From the NCBI RefSeq assembly GCF_022026395.1, contig NZ_CP041767.1, positions 622,001 through 686,000 of the forward strand: a stretch of 64,000 nt of DNA. Reading direction: 5' to 3'. The notes under the pieces were generated by a model. It did no database searches and was not told the DNA's origin. It saw only the letters and a list, made by a program, of their open reading frames with translations. This stretch comes from Brevibacillus brevis (GTDB lineage: Bacteria > Bacillota > Bacilli > Brevibacillales > Brevibacillaceae). A program made the position numbers and the translations under genes. Positions 26,946 through 36,065 of the stretch are shown here, piece by piece; position 1 is the stretch's first letter, and each line of letters begins with the position of its first letter.

Positions 26946-28181
26946 ATGAAAAAGCGTTCTTATGTGGGGGTTTTATCTGCGGTATTGGCTGCGAGTATGG
27001 CATTAACAGGTTGCGCAGGAAACGGTAATTCAAGCGGCGGAAGTAACGCAAGCGGGGGGCAAAGTCAGCCAGCTCCAGGAAACAGTGGTGGAGGAACGAC
27101 CGAGGGTGGCCTCATCAAAATTGCCACACAATCCCCTCTGTCCGGGAGCAATTCTGCTATCGGTGATGCGATTAAGACAGGAGCGGGTTACGCTCTCGAA
27201 CAGCGCAAGGAAGAGTTTAAAGCACTTGGCTTTGATCTCCAGCTTTTCCCTCAGGATGATCAAGGCGACCCGAAAATCGGGGTATCCAATGCGGAGATGC
27301 TCATCTCTGATCCCGATGTGTACGGTGTAGTTGGGCATTATAACACAGGGGTTGCGATTCCATCGTCTGTAAAGTACGAGGAAGGCAAGCTGGTCATGGT
27401 ATCCCCGGCAAACACAGGCGTAAAGCTCACGGAGGAAGGCAAGAAAACCGTTCATCGAATCTGTGCTCGCGATGATGCACAAGGACCAAAGGCTGCTCTA
27501 TATGCAAAAAATACACTTGGTGTAAAAACGGCCTATATTATCCATGATAAGACAGCATACGGCCAAGGTCTGAGTGATCAAGTGAAGATGCAATTCGAAA
27601 AGGACGGGGTTCAAATCCTTGGCTTTGAGGGCATTACCCAGGGCGAAAAGGACTATAGCGCGGTACTTAACCAGGTAACGGTGAAAAACCCGGACATCAT
27701 CTTTTTTGGCGGTCTTTATCCAGAAGGTGGAATTTTGATCAAGCAAGCTCGTGAAAAAGGATTTAAGGGTTATTTTATGGGTGGCGACGGCTTGGATTCT
27801 TCTGATATGATAAAAATAGCCGGTAATGCCGTCGAAGGAGTAGTCTTTACGTCAGTAGCTGGAGACGTAACGCAAACCGAAGAGGGCAAGAAATGGGCTG
27901 AAGAGTACAAGAAAGCCACAAACAAGCCTCTGGAAACCTATTCCGTCTATGGTTTCGACTCCATGAACGTCATCCTCAATGGTGTCTTGGAAGCTGCCAA
28001 AGCGAACGGAGGCAAAAAACCAACCCGCGAGCAAGTCCTCGATGCAGTCCACAAAACCAAAGATTTTCAGGGTCAATTCACCAAGGTTACCTTTGATGAA
28101 AAAGGTGACAACACAAATGCAGATGTATTCATTTACAAGTTTGACAAGGACAAATCCATTTTCGTAGGCAAGGCCGAGTAA
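26946..28181 (+). CDS. livJ: Branched-chain amino-acid binding lipoprotein
   Basis: A 411-residue periplasmic-binding-type lipoprotein. The signal peptide ends in the lipobox LTGC (Cys23), followed by a Gly/Ser-rich linker and the Leu/Ile/Val-binding fold: IKIATQSPLSGSNSAIGDAI, VYGVVGHYNTGVAIPSS, FFGGLYPEGGILIKQAREKG. It is held at the outer face of the membrane and delivers Leu/Ile/Val or similar amino acids to the LivHM permease encoded next. ATG 26946 follows AAGGGGG. It is first in a canonical livJHMGF operon and followed by a hairpin that may lower expression of the permease genes. Confidence 0.9.
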   Translation: MKKRSYVGVLSAVLAASMALTGCAGNGNSSGGSNASGGQSQPAPGNSGGGTTEGGLIKIATQSPLSGSNSAIGDAIKTGAGYALEQRKEEFKALGFDLQLFPQDDQGDPKIGVSNAEMLISDPDVYGVVGHYNTGVAIPSSVKYEEGKLVMVSPANTGVKLTEEGKKTVHRICARDDAQGPKAALYAKNTLGVKTAYIIHDKTAYGQGLSDQVKMQFEKDGVQILGFEGITQGEKDYSAVLNQVTVKNPDIIFFGGLYPEGGILIKQAREKGFKGYFMGGDGLDSSDMIKIAGNAVEGVVFTSVAGDVTQTEEGKKWAEEYKKATNKPLETYSVYGFDSMNVILNGVLEAAKANGGKKPTREQVLDAVHKTKDFQGQFTKVTFDEKGDNTNADVFIYKFDKDKSIFVGKAE

Positions 28182-28225
28182 TCACACCACACAACGCGCA
28201 CACACTCCCATGCCTCATACCAGGA

Positions 28226-28258
28226 TAGGGGGCTGCACGCCGGTGTTGGCCCCTTTTC
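28226..28258 (+). terminator. Intercistronic hairpin after livJ
   Basis: AGGGG and CCCCT with inner pairs form a stem followed by only TTTT. It is likely a leaky terminator or RNA-stabilising hairpin between the binding-protein gene and livH. Confidence 0.45.
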
Positions 28259-28338
28259 CACGAGAAAATAAGTCCAGTCAACGAAACGAATGCAGAAAAT
28301 TTGTACAAGTCTACAAGGGAAATGAGGGATGGGAAAGC

Positions 28339-29289
28339 ATGATCAATATTTTGCCTCAGGTGTTGGTTGACGGATTGACACTTGGATTTATGTACGCAGT
28401 CGTGGCTTTGGGCTACACAATGGTTTACGGGATTTTAGAAATTATCAACTTTGCCCATGGAGACATTTTCATGGTCGGAGCCTTTATCGGTACAGAGGTA
28501 TTATTGATCTCTGATGCACTAGGGGCACTTGAAGGTATGAATCCATTTGTCGCACTTTTCATAACACTCATAATTGCCATGGTATTAACTGGTGCTTTGG
28601 GGGTAGGGATTGAGAGGATTGCCTATCGACCATTGCGCGGAGCACCTCGTCTTGTGCCGTTGATTTCGGCGATTGGCGTATCATTTTTGCTGCAAGACCT
28701 CGTACGTTTTACAGAAGCACTGGCTCGCAATGAGTTTTATCTGAACAGTCCCGCTCTTTTTACAGGATCGATTCCATTAGGAAGTATTGCTACGATTCCA
28801 ACAAAAGGCTTGATCGTGATTGTAATTGCGATCGTCATGATGATTGCATTGACGTTGTTTGTGAATAAAACAAAGTGGGGAATCGCCATGCGCGCCGTCG
28901 CACAGGACCAGAGTACGGCTTCGCTGATGACCATAAATGTAAACAAAGTAATCATGCTTACGTTTTTGATTGGCTCCAGCCTGGGTGGCGCGACAGGCGT
29001 TCTGTTTGCCCAAAACTATGGGACGATCGATCCGTATATCGGTTTTATCCTCGGTCTAAAAGCATTTACAGCTGCCGTACTCGGCGGGATTGGGAATCTG
29101 CGTGGTGCGATGATCGGTGGCGTACTCCTCGGTCTTCTTGAATCCTTGTCCGGTGCCTTTATGGGGCCGTTGACCAACGGTGCCTTTGGTGCAGAGTACA
29201 AAGACGTGTTTGCGTTCAGTATTTTAATTCTCGTGCTTCTCTTCAAGCCAGAAGGACTGTTTGGCGAAGCTGTAAAAGAGAAAGTGTAG
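28339..29289 (+). CDS. livH: Branched-chain amino-acid permease LivH
   Basis: A 316-residue membrane subunit with about eight hydrophobic segments. Family landmarks are LTLGFMYAVVALGYTMVYGI, EIINFAHGDIFMVGAF, GIERIAYRPLRGAPRLVPLI and AFTAAVLGGIGNLRGAMIGG. ATG 28339 is chosen as it starts the family homology after AGGGATGGGAAAGC; the frame is open upstream to 28210 with no homology. It pairs with LivM. Confidence 0.93.
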   Translation: MINILPQVLVDGLTLGFMYAVVALGYTMVYGILEIINFAHGDIFMVGAFIGTEVLLISDALGALEGMNPFVALFITLIIAMVLTGALGVGIERIAYRPLRGAPRLVPLISAIGVSFLLQDLVRFTEALARNEFYLNSPALFTGSIPLGSIATIPTKGLIVIVIAIVMMIALTLFVNKTKWGIAMRAVAQDQSTASLMTINVNKVIMLTFLIGSSLGGATGVLFAQNYGTIDPYIGFILGLKAFTAAVLGGIGNLRGAMIGGVLLGLLESLSGAFMGPLTNGAFGAEYKDVFAFSILILVLLFKPEGLFGEAVKEKV

Positions 29290-29298
29290 GTGAAATAA

Positions 29299-30582
29299 AT
29301 GGCAAATTTCGCTTGGAAATCGTTCAAAGGCATTCCGCTCGTATTCACGTTGATTTGGATTGTAGCCTTTTCGGCTGCATTGTACTTGATGGATAAATCA
29401 GTCATTGCGTTTCTCGGCATTCTTTCTTCCATTGTGCTTGTCTATTACACCAATACCTCCAAATCGATCAAAATGACGATTGGGGCTATTGTTCTCCTCC
29501 TGATCATTCCATTGGTAGCAGGTGAAAACCGATACTACATGGAAGTAGCTTCACAGGTAGGCATCTACGTAGCGATGGCTCTGGGCTTGAATATCGTAGT
29601 AGGCTTTGCTGGTCTGCTTGACTTGGGTTACGTTGCGTTTTTTGCTGCTGGGGCTTATGCGTATGCGATTTTCTCGACCTCGCAAGCGAATGAGTTTATT
29701 GCAGGGAATCTGTTCCCGCTCTCCGGTGAGTGGTTTTGGCCATTTCTTATAGTTGGCTTGATTGTGGCTGCTGTTTTCGGAATATTGCTAGGATTGCCAG
29801 TTCTCAGAGTAAAAGGCGATTACCTCGCAATCGTGACTTTGGGCTTTGGTGAAATCATTCGCATTGTTTTCAATAACCTGGACAAGCCCATCAACATCAC
29901 CAACGGTCCGCAGGGAATCACGCCGATTCCGTCTCCTGAGCTGTTTGGGATCAAAATGGGGACGCCATTTTACTTTTACTTCATTGTGTTGTTTGTGATT
30001 GCCTTTATCGTTTTGGCGAATATACGCTTTGAACATTCCCGTTTGGGACGTGCATGGATTGCGGTGCGCGAGGATGAGCTGGCTGCCCAGTCTATGGGGA
30101 TTTCCCTGTTGAATACCAAGCTGGCTGCATTCGCATTGGGTGCCTCCTTCGCTGGTGTCGTGGGTGTTATCTTTGCAGCCAAGCAGACGTTTATCGATCC
30201 GACTTCCTTTACGCTGATGGAATCGATCGGGATATTGGTCATGGTTATTCTGGGTGGTAGTGGCAGCATTCCAGGGGTTGTGCTCGGTGCCGCTTTTGTC
30301 ACGATCTTGCAGGTACAGCTGTTAAAAGAATTCTCCAACTTCCTGCACGGTCTGCAAAATTCGGGAATCATCAGTTTGCCGAACCAGCTGGACCCATCCA
30401 AGTTCCAGCGACTCATTTTCGGAATTATGCTCATTCTCGTTGCCTTGTATCGCCCTAACGGATTGATTCCGGCCAAACGGAAGAAAAACGATCTCGATGC
30501 GATCAAAAAGAGTGAGTTTGGCAAAGAAAAGCTGGGGATTCTCGGCAGACTGTCCCAATTGACTTCTGGAAAACAGTCGTAG
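29299..30582 (+). CDS. livM: Branched-chain amino-acid permease LivM
   Basis: A 427-residue membrane subunit. Several N-terminal hydrophobic helices precede the core YMEVASQVGIYVAMALGLNI, GFAGLLDLGYVAFFAAGAY, VLRVKGDYLAIVTLGFGEI and VILGGSGSIPGVVLGA. It ends in a polar, Lys-rich tail of about 40 residues. It starts 9 nt after livH and precedes the two ATPase genes. Confidence 0.93.
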   Translation: MANFAWKSFKGIPLVFTLIWIVAFSAALYLMDKSVIAFLGILSSIVLVYYTNTSKSIKMTIGAIVLLLIIPLVAGENRYYMEVASQVGIYVAMALGLNIVVGFAGLLDLGYVAFFAAGAYAYAIFSTSQANEFIAGNLFPLSGEWFWPFLIVGLIVAAVFGILLGLPVLRVKGDYLAIVTLGFGEIIRIVFNNLDKPINITNGPQGITPIPSPELFGIKMGTPFYFYFIVLFVIAFIVLANIRFEHSRLGRAWIAVREDELAAQSMGISLLNTKLAAFALGASFAGVVGVIFAAKQTFIDPTSFTLMESIGILVMVILGGSGSIPGVVLGAAFVTILQVQLLKEFSNFLHGLQNSGIISLPNQLDPSKFQRLIFGIMLILVALYRPNGLIPAKRKKNDLDAIKKSEFGKEKLGILGRLSQLTSGKQS

Positions 30583-30603
30583 CGGACGAGGAGGGAAATG
30601 AGC

Positions 30604-31380
30604 ATGGCATTGTTAGAGGCAAAAAATTTAACGAAGCGCTTTGGTGGCTTGGTAGCCAATCAAGACGTCTCGATTGACATCGAAAAAGGAAGCATTACGG
30701 CGGTCATCGGTCCGAATGGGGCTGGAAAAACGACTTTTTTCAATATGATTACCGGATTTTACGAGCCAGACGAGGGAGAAATTCTTCTGAATGGCAAAAG
30801 CATCAAGAAGCTTCGTCCTGATCAGATCGCGAGTCGCGGTATCACCCGCACCTTTCAAAACATTCGTCTGTTCAAGGAAATGACGGCATTGGAAAATGTC
30901 ATGGTGGGTGTGCATAGCCGTTTATCCGCTGGAATTCTCGGAATCTTGTTCAACTCCAAACGTGTACGCCAGGAGGAAGAGCGGACGCGCGTTGAGGCTT
31001 ATCAGCTCATGGAGTATGTCGGGATCGCGCATATTGCCAATGAAGCGGCTGGGAGTCTGCCTTACGGACTGCAACGACGCTTGGAAATTGCCCGGGCGAT
31101 GGCGACAAATCCACAAATCATTTTGCTCGATGAACCAGCGGCAGGGATGAACCCTCGCGAAACGGTTGAGATGACGGATTTTATTCGTCGGCTGAAAAAA
31201 GAGCTCGATTTGACGATTATCTTGATCGAGCATGATATGAAGCTGGTCATGGGACTAAGCGAATACATTCACGTGCTGGATTACGGGAGAAAAATTGCAG
31301 AAGGAACACCCGAACAAATCCGCAACAACCCTAACGTCATTGAGGCCTATCTCGGAAAAAGTGCGTCGGACGTGTCGTAG
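30604..31380 (+). CDS. livG: Branched-chain amino-acid ABC ATPase LivG
   Basis: A 258-residue ATPase. Walker A is GPNGAGKTT (from residue 36), the signature region is LPYGLQRRLEIARAM, and Walker B is IILLDEPAAGMNP. FQNIRLFKEMTALENVMVG is typical of LivG. The ATG at 30604 lies 9 nt after AGGAGG; the ATG at 30598 is only 3 nt from it. Confidence 0.94.
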   Translation: MALLEAKNLTKRFGGLVANQDVSIDIEKGSITAVIGPNGAGKTTFFNMITGFYEPDEGEILLNGKSIKKLRPDQIASRGITRTFQNIRLFKEMTALENVMVGVHSRLSAGILGILFNSKRVRQEEERTRVEAYQLMEYVGIAHIANEAAGSLPYGLQRRLEIARAMATNPQIILLDEPAAGMNPRETVEMTDFIRRLKKELDLTIILIEHDMKLVMGLSEYIHVLDYGRKIAEGTPEQIRNNPNVIEAYLGKSASDVS

Positions 31381-31394
31381 AAGGAGGAAAATCG

Positions 31395-32102
31395 ATGGCA
31401 TTGCTAGAGCTGACTAACGTTCATACGTATTACGGCGGCATCCACGCATTAAAAGGATTGAGTATAACGGTAAATGAAGGTGAAGTGGTGACGCTGATCG
31501 GTTCCAACGGGGCAGGTAAATCGACCACGTTGAAAACGATTTGTGGGCAGACTCGGGCCAAAGAAGGAAAAGTCATCTTTAATGGCAAAGACATTACGCA
31601 GCTGCGTACACATGATATTGCCTTAGCAGGAATCGCCCACGTTCCGGAAGGCCGCCGCATTTTTCCAAAGCTGACCGTACGCGAGAATTTGGAGATGGGT
31701 GCCTTTAGTGTATCCGATAAAAAGGTGATTGAAGAAGGAATCGAGCGTGCCTTTGCTTACTTTCCACGTCTGAAGGAACGGGTCAATCAAAAAGGTGGCA
31801 CGATGTCCGGGGGCGAGCAGCAAATGCTGGCGATTGCTCGTGGACTGATGATGAAGCCAAAAATTCTCATGCTCGATGAACCATCGATGGGATTGGCGCC
31901 GATTTTGGTGGAGCAGATTTTTGACATCGTTACGGAGCTGAACAAGGAAGGCATGACGATTCTCTTGGTTGAACAAAATGCGAATCAAGCGCTGTCTGTC
32001 GCCCATCGCGGTTATGTGATTCAGACGGGCGAAATTATTTTGCAAGACGATGCCCAGACATTATTGATGAATCCGCAGATAAGAGAGGCGTATTTGGCGT
32101 AA
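31395..32102 (+). CDS. livF: Branched-chain amino-acid ABC ATPase LivF
   Basis: A 235-residue ATPase that pairs with LivG. Walker A is GSNGAGKST (from residue 36), the signature MSGGEQQMLAIARGL, Walker B ILMLDEPSMGLAP. HVPEGRRIFPKLTVRENLEMG is diagnostic for LivF. It starts 14 nt after livG behind AAGGAGG and is the last gene of the operon. Confidence 0.94.
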   Translation: MALLELTNVHTYYGGIHALKGLSITVNEGEVVTLIGSNGAGKSTTLKTICGQTRAKEGKVIFNGKDITQLRTHDIALAGIAHVPEGRRIFPKLTVRENLEMGAFSVSDKKVIEEGIERAFAYFPRLKERVNQKGGTMSGGEQQMLAIARGLMMKPKILMLDEPSMGLAPILVEQIFDIVTELNKEGMTILLVEQNANQALSVAHRGYVIQTGEIILQDDAQTLLMNPQIREAYLA

Positions 32103-32126
32103 TATTGGTGTAATAGAAACGTGAGT

Positions 32127-32158
32127 ACCGATGGGGATTTTTGCTCCCGTCGGTTTTT
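32127..32158 (+). terminator. Terminator of the liv operon
   Basis: ACCGATGGG pairs with CCCGTCGGT and is followed by TTTTT, 24 nt after the livF stop. Confidence 0.85.
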
Positions 32159-32184
32159 CATTTATTCAGCGAGGAGGATGTGGC

Positions 32185-33636
32185 TTGCTAGATATTAGTC
32201 CCCGCTTTGTAGAAGGGAGCGAGCCTCTCTATTTACAGCTTTATCGCTATTTTTGTACAGAAATCCAAGGGAGGCGCTTAATCTCCGGGACGCGTCTGCC
32301 TTCTGTTCGGGCATTGAGCGGATTTTTGCAGGTGAGTAAAACGACTGTCGAGAGTGCCTATCACCAGCTCATGGCAGAAGGCTACATCGAGAGTCGGGAG
32401 CGCAGCGGATTTTATGTAGTCGATGTGGACTGGGATGGGCCTATACCTGCACCTATAGGGAAAGGGCAGCAAGCAGCTAAAACAGCTTACGTCCAACCCT
32501 CTCTGCCTACGTCCTCAGCAGTTCCGATCCAATATAATTTTCACCAAGCGCGCGTTGATGCCGAGCATTTTCCTTTTGACCGTTGGCGCAAGTACACCAA
32601 CCAGTGCATGCAGGAAGAAAATAAGCAAGTGCTCTACTACGGCGACGGACAAGGCGAGCCGCAGCTGCGGGAGGAGCTCGCACGCTATCTCGGACGTGCT
32701 CGGGGTGTGCAAGCTACGCCAGAACAAATTGTGATCGGTGCGGGGACGCAGGTGATGATCAGCTTATTGGGGTTCTTATTCGGGACGCGGGGACAGGCTG
32801 TTGCGATGGAAGAGCCGGGCTATCACGGTGTTCGTGTCGTGTTTTCCCATTTGGGCTATGATGTGCGCCCGATCAAGCTGGCGGAGGATGGAATCGATTT
32901 GGAAGCGCTCAGTGAGAGTGGAGCGCAACTGGTTTATATAACCCCGTCTCATCAGGACCCGTCTGGAATTGTCATGCCGTATGCCAAACGGCTAAAGCTG
33001 CTACACTGGGCGAATCAGACGGGGAGCTACATCATGGAGGATGACTACGATGGTGAGTTTCGCTATCATGGCAAGCCGATTCCTTCGCTTCAAGGGCTGG
33101 ATACACAGGGACGCGTTATTTATCTGGGGACGTTTTCCAAGGCGTTGCTGCCGTCGATTCGCATTAGCTATATGGTTTTGCCGCATGCGTTATTGGCGGT
33201 GTATCAGGAGAAAATGGCTGACTTTGACCAGTCGGCATCGCGTATTCATCAGGAGACGCTGGCCCTGTTCATGAAAAATGGCGATTGGGAGCGGCATATT
33301 CGCAGGATGCGGACGCTTTACCGCAAAAAGCATGGGGCACTGCTTCAGTGCTTACAGGAACACTTTGGGGCGTACATCCGGATTAAGGGTCAGGATGCCG
33401 GGCTGTCTGTGACGGTAGAAGTGAAAAGTGAGAGCAGTTCGCAACAGTTGACGCAAATCGCGGCTGCATCAGGCGTTCGTGTCTATCCAACCGCACATAA
33501 ATGGGTCCATCCGCAAGAAAATGGACTGCCGGCCTTTCAGTTTGGGTTCGGGGGGCAGACCATCGAGGAGATTGAGGAGGGCATTCGTCTGTTAAAACGT
33601 GCATGGGAGCCTTATTTGCACAAGGATATGGGCTAG
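32185..33636 (+). CDS. MocR-type PLP-dependent GntR regulator
   Basis: A 483-residue regulator. Residues about 10-80 form a GntR winged helix (YLQLYRYFCTEIQGRRLISG, TRLPSVRALSGFLQVSKTTV), a linker of about 45 residues follows, and the rest is a class I aminotransferase-like domain with the PLP lysine in YLGTFSKALLPSIRISY and the MEDDYDGEFRYHG loop. Members sense amino-acid or vitamin B6 metabolites; the target is unknown. The TTG at 32185 is taken because GAGGAGG ends 8 nt before it; the open frame further upstream runs through the liv terminator. Confidence 0.9.
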   Translation: MLDISPRFVEGSEPLYLQLYRYFCTEIQGRRLISGTRLPSVRALSGFLQVSKTTVESAYHQLMAEGYIESRERSGFYVVDVDWDGPIPAPIGKGQQAAKTAYVQPSLPTSSAVPIQYNFHQARVDAEHFPFDRWRKYTNQCMQEENKQVLYYGDGQGEPQLREELARYLGRARGVQATPEQIVIGAGTQVMISLLGFLFGTRGQAVAMEEPGYHGVRVVFSHLGYDVRPIKLAEDGIDLEALSESGAQLVYITPSHQDPSGIVMPYAKRLKLLHWANQTGSYIMEDDYDGEFRYHGKPIPSLQGLDTQGRVIYLGTFSKALLPSIRISYMVLPHALLAVYQEKMADFDQSASRIHQETLALFMKNGDWERHIRRMRTLYRKKHGALLQCLQEHFGAYIRIKGQDAGLSVTVEVKSESSSQQLTQIAAASGVRVYPTAHKWVHPQENGLPAFQFGFGGQTIEEIEEGIRLLKRAWEPYLHKDMG

Positions 33637-33652
33637 TAATTTTAAAATCACC

Positions 33653-33685
33653 ACGGCACTCAGCATGATTTGAGTGCCGTTTTAT
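33653..33685 (+). terminator. Terminator of the MocR gene
   Basis: ACGGCACTCA and TGAGTGCCGT form a perfect 10-bp stem followed by TTTTATA. Confidence 0.83.
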
Positions 33686-33799
33686 ATAGTCCTTTAATGT
33701 TTGGCTGGCGGGATGCTCTGTCATAAATGAATTTTTTTAATTAATCGGTGTGATAAGCAAAATGATCATTCCAATGAAAAGACAAGAAATCTTGGGAAT

Positions 33800-34063
33800 T
33801 TACTTTTCCATAACGGCTTCATCGAAGATTTTTCTGTAATGGTGCAAATCAAATTGAGAGGCTAATGCGTCGACTCTAGCCCAAAATTCATCTTCATTGA
33901 AGCCAACAAAATCTATAACGATAAACTCTGAGAGATTAGGGAAAGCATGGGCTATACGGAAATTTCTATAAAAGGTAGCCTCGTCAAAAGTACCACTGTT
34001 TTTTAGGTCTAGGAAAGCTTGATGAATTAATTTCTTATAAGCGATCTTCTTTACCTCAGTCAT
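33800..34063 (-). CDS. Hypothetical 87-residue protein
   Basis: A small acidic soluble protein (MTEVKKIAYKKLIHQAFLDL, then TFDEATFYRNFRIAHAFP and a C-terminal HHYRKIFDEAVMEK). AAAGGAG ends 8 to 9 nt before the ATG at 34063; the upstream open frame has no ribosome site and is hydrophobic nonsense. No family recognised. It is the first gene of an AT-richer patch with several unknown genes. Confidence 0.6.
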   Translation of the reverse strand: MTEVKKIAYKKLIHQAFLDLKNSGTFDEATFYRNFRIAHAFPNLSEFIVIDFVGFNEDEFWARVDALASQFDLHHYRKIFDEAVMEK

Positions 34064-34227
34064 TAGATCAACTCCTTTAAACAAGCGAATACTACAGTTT
34101 GTTGGGGAATCCTGCAAAAGGATGAACAGTTGATTTAACAAACCACACGTTGAGTTGAATGGAACGAGTGGTAATAAGAGGCTATTCACGGAAGAAACGG
34201 AGTGCAGCTTTGTGATAAAAGCAAAAA

Positions 34228-34261
34228 ATGAAAAGCAGCATCCCAAAAAGGGAGTGCTGCA
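34228..34261 (-). terminator. Terminator of the secreted hypothetical gene
   Basis: On the minus strand GCAGCACTCCC and GGGATGCTGC form the stem, followed by TTTTCATTTTTT, just after the stop codon at 34267. Confidence 0.85.
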
Positions 34262-34266
34262 AATAA

Positions 34267-34806
34267 TTAAGGGACGTACTGTTCTGTAACTTTTGTGATG
34301 ACTCCATTCTTTACTTCAACGTGGAACGGTATCTGATAAGGAATCCCCTTGGAAAGCACAAACTTTTTAAAAGTATCGGCGTTTACTGCTTCATTCCAAT
34401 GGAAATTCCCATCTTTTTGTGTAGAGTTGGTTTGAAGAGTAAACGAAGCCTTCGGAGAAACTTCAAACGTTCTAATTTTAAGATTGCTATTACGAATGTA
34501 ATATGGCATTGGATAGTCCTCTTTTTCCAATGGATGATCTTGGCGATAAGCTTTTACTGCTGCCTCACCGAAAAACCATTGAACATAGTCAAGCGAAACG
34601 ATTAACTTTCCGTTTTTCACTTGTAACGTTTTCACATAGGCCATTGATTTTTCAAGGGTATTTCCTTGTTTATCCTTGATGCTTGTTGGAACAATTACTT
34701 GGGGAGGAACAGGCGCAACTGTTCCTTGCTGTGAAGCTGCATGCGCGTCAGGAACAAGCAAAGCACAGAATAACAAAGAAGAAAGCAGCAAATATGTTTT
34801 TCTCAT
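34267..34806 (-). CDS. Secreted hypothetical protein
   Basis: A 179-residue protein with a clear signal peptide (MRKTYLLLSSLLFCALLVPD, cleavage after AHA near residue 23). The mature part holds VKTLQVKNGKLIVSLDYVQWF and ends NGVITKVTEQYVP, a layout seen in small exported Bacillaceae proteins of unknown function. It would be released or wall-associated. ATG 34806 follows AGGAAATGACACCC on the minus strand. It has its own terminator. Confidence 0.7.
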   Translation of the reverse strand: MRKTYLLLSSLLFCALLVPDAHAASQQGTVAPVPPQVIVPTSIKDKQGNTLEKSMAYVKTLQVKNGKLIVSLDYVQWFFGEAAVKAYRQDHPLEKEDYPMPYYIRNSNLKIRTFEVSPKASFTLQTNSTQKDGNFHWNEAVNADTFKKFVLSKGIPYQIPFHVEVKNGVITKVTEQYVP

Positions 34807-34927
34807 AGGGTGTCATTTCCTTTCTGTTTACACGTAATACGATTCACAATTAGTAGGACGAAAAACAAACGAGACCGTTACTCCTCAAGATGAAAAATTT
34901 AACATAACTATATTGAGTGTAAAATAG

Positions 34928-35220
34928 GTGAACGGATTGAGCAAAGAATTTGACCTTATATCAGACATACATCTTGATTTTTGGATGAAAGTTGAAAATC
35001 CACTACACAAGATGGTGCCTCAAATCAAGAACTTGATTAAAAGAATCTTACCTGATATTCACCCATAAAGTGCTTATCATTGCTGATGATCTAGGTCATT
35101 ACACTTGGCAAATCAGTGTAAGTGATTCGAGATTAACACAGATTAATAAAGTTGTGGGAGAGTATGACGTTTGGGTACATGTGTTCCTTCCATTTTCCCA
35201 AGCTGAAGGTAAAGATCAAA
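34928..35220 (+). pseudogene. Frameshifted metallophosphoesterase fragment
   Basis: The first frame (34928-35068) encodes SKEFDLISDIHLDFW, the DxHxD-type metal motif of calcineurin-like phosphoesterases, and stops at TAA 35066. After a one-base shift, in the frame that includes 35070, the sequence continues KVLIIADDLGHYTWQ, the next family block (normally AGDLGHYNWQ). The remaining GNHD and GHxH blocks are missing or unrecognisable. It is therefore a broken, truncated gene, of a type common in phage genomes. Confidence 0.7.
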
Positions 35221-35427
35221 GAAAGCAGCAAAGGCGGATTCACGGGTCAGGTAGATGTTGCTTTTAAATCGCGTACTGACGGATCATCAGATTGGATTGT
35301 TGGTTTTGGAAATACTGCTGATGAAGCTTTAGAAGATGCAATTAAATCCTTTCTCAACAGTGTCCCGGAAAATGAAAGTCTAACGGAAGATGACTTTGAG
35401 TGGTCAGAGTCAAGTAATTGGAACTGA
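35164..35427 (+). CDS. Hypothetical protein, probably a fragment
   Basis: An open frame of up to 87 residues with a protein-like C-terminal two-thirds: KLKVKIKESSKGGFTGQVDV, then WIVGFGNTADEALEDAIKSF and an acidic end. The N-terminus overlaps the phosphoesterase remnant in another frame and has no good ribosome site, so the true start may be lost. Function unknown; it may be a phage-derived small protein. Confidence 0.4.
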   Translation: MTFGYMCSFHFPKLKVKIKESSKGGFTGQVDVAFKSRTDGSSDWIVGFGNTADEALEDAIKSFLNSVPENESLTEDDFEWSESSNWN

Positions 35428-35574
35428 TGCTGTATATCTAGTTGTGATGGACATCTGCATCAAACAAGTGTCTTAAGATGGTTCTCAGTAACAGGCTCGA
35501 AAACAAAAGCCACCATGACTTATCAAAACAAACGGAATGTTTCAGGTAATGGAAAGCATCGATCCTCCAGCAGT

Positions 35575-35935
35575 AGTTGAGAACGAAGACGGGTCTCTGA
35601 CTGAAAAGCAGAGGCTTTTTTGTTATGGAGTACCTTCGAGACTTTAATACTACTAGAGCTACAATGGCTGTCGGCTACAGTAAGATAACAGCTTATGCCA
35701 TCGGGTGGGAGAATTTGAGGAAACCTCAGATTCAGGCAGAGATCAAGCGATAGAAATAAGCAACGACAGTGAGCTGGGAATGAGTGAGCAGCGAATTGTG
35801 GCCGAGTACATGAAAATTGGCTTTGCTGACATTTCAGAGTATGTGGAGTTTGGACAGCAGGTAATTACCGGTATCTAGTATCCAGAGGATACTACTGGTG
35901 CCATTGAAAGAAAATGACTACTCATTAGACGGACC
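35575..35935 (+). pseudogene. Decayed phage terminase small subunit
   Basis: Pieces of a TerS-type protein are spread over frames: LTEKQRLF (from 35597), then in another frame MEYLRDFNTTRATMAVGYSK...QIQAEIKR followed by a stop (35625-35752), then MSEQRIVAEYMKIGFADISE and YVEFGQQ before another stop. The order matches small terminase subunits (helix-turn-helix N-terminus, then VLAEYAKIAFADI block). At least two frameshifts and several stops mean it is non-functional. It marks the remnant of a prophage. Confidence 0.72.
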
Positions 35936-36065
35936 TTGGTAACAGGTTGGAATAGCAAAGTATTTCAGCTGATCGGTCGGTTCAAGGTCATCCCGTGGAA
36001 AATTACAAATATAAGGGGTGTTGCTGAGGGGATTATCAAATTTTGTATTGGAGGTGCAATTCTAT

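Noticed and set aside
33691-33780. Short hydrophobic minus-strand peptide ending IILLITPIN
   Set aside because: Fewer than 20 codons with no ribosome site; probably chance in AT-rich DNA.
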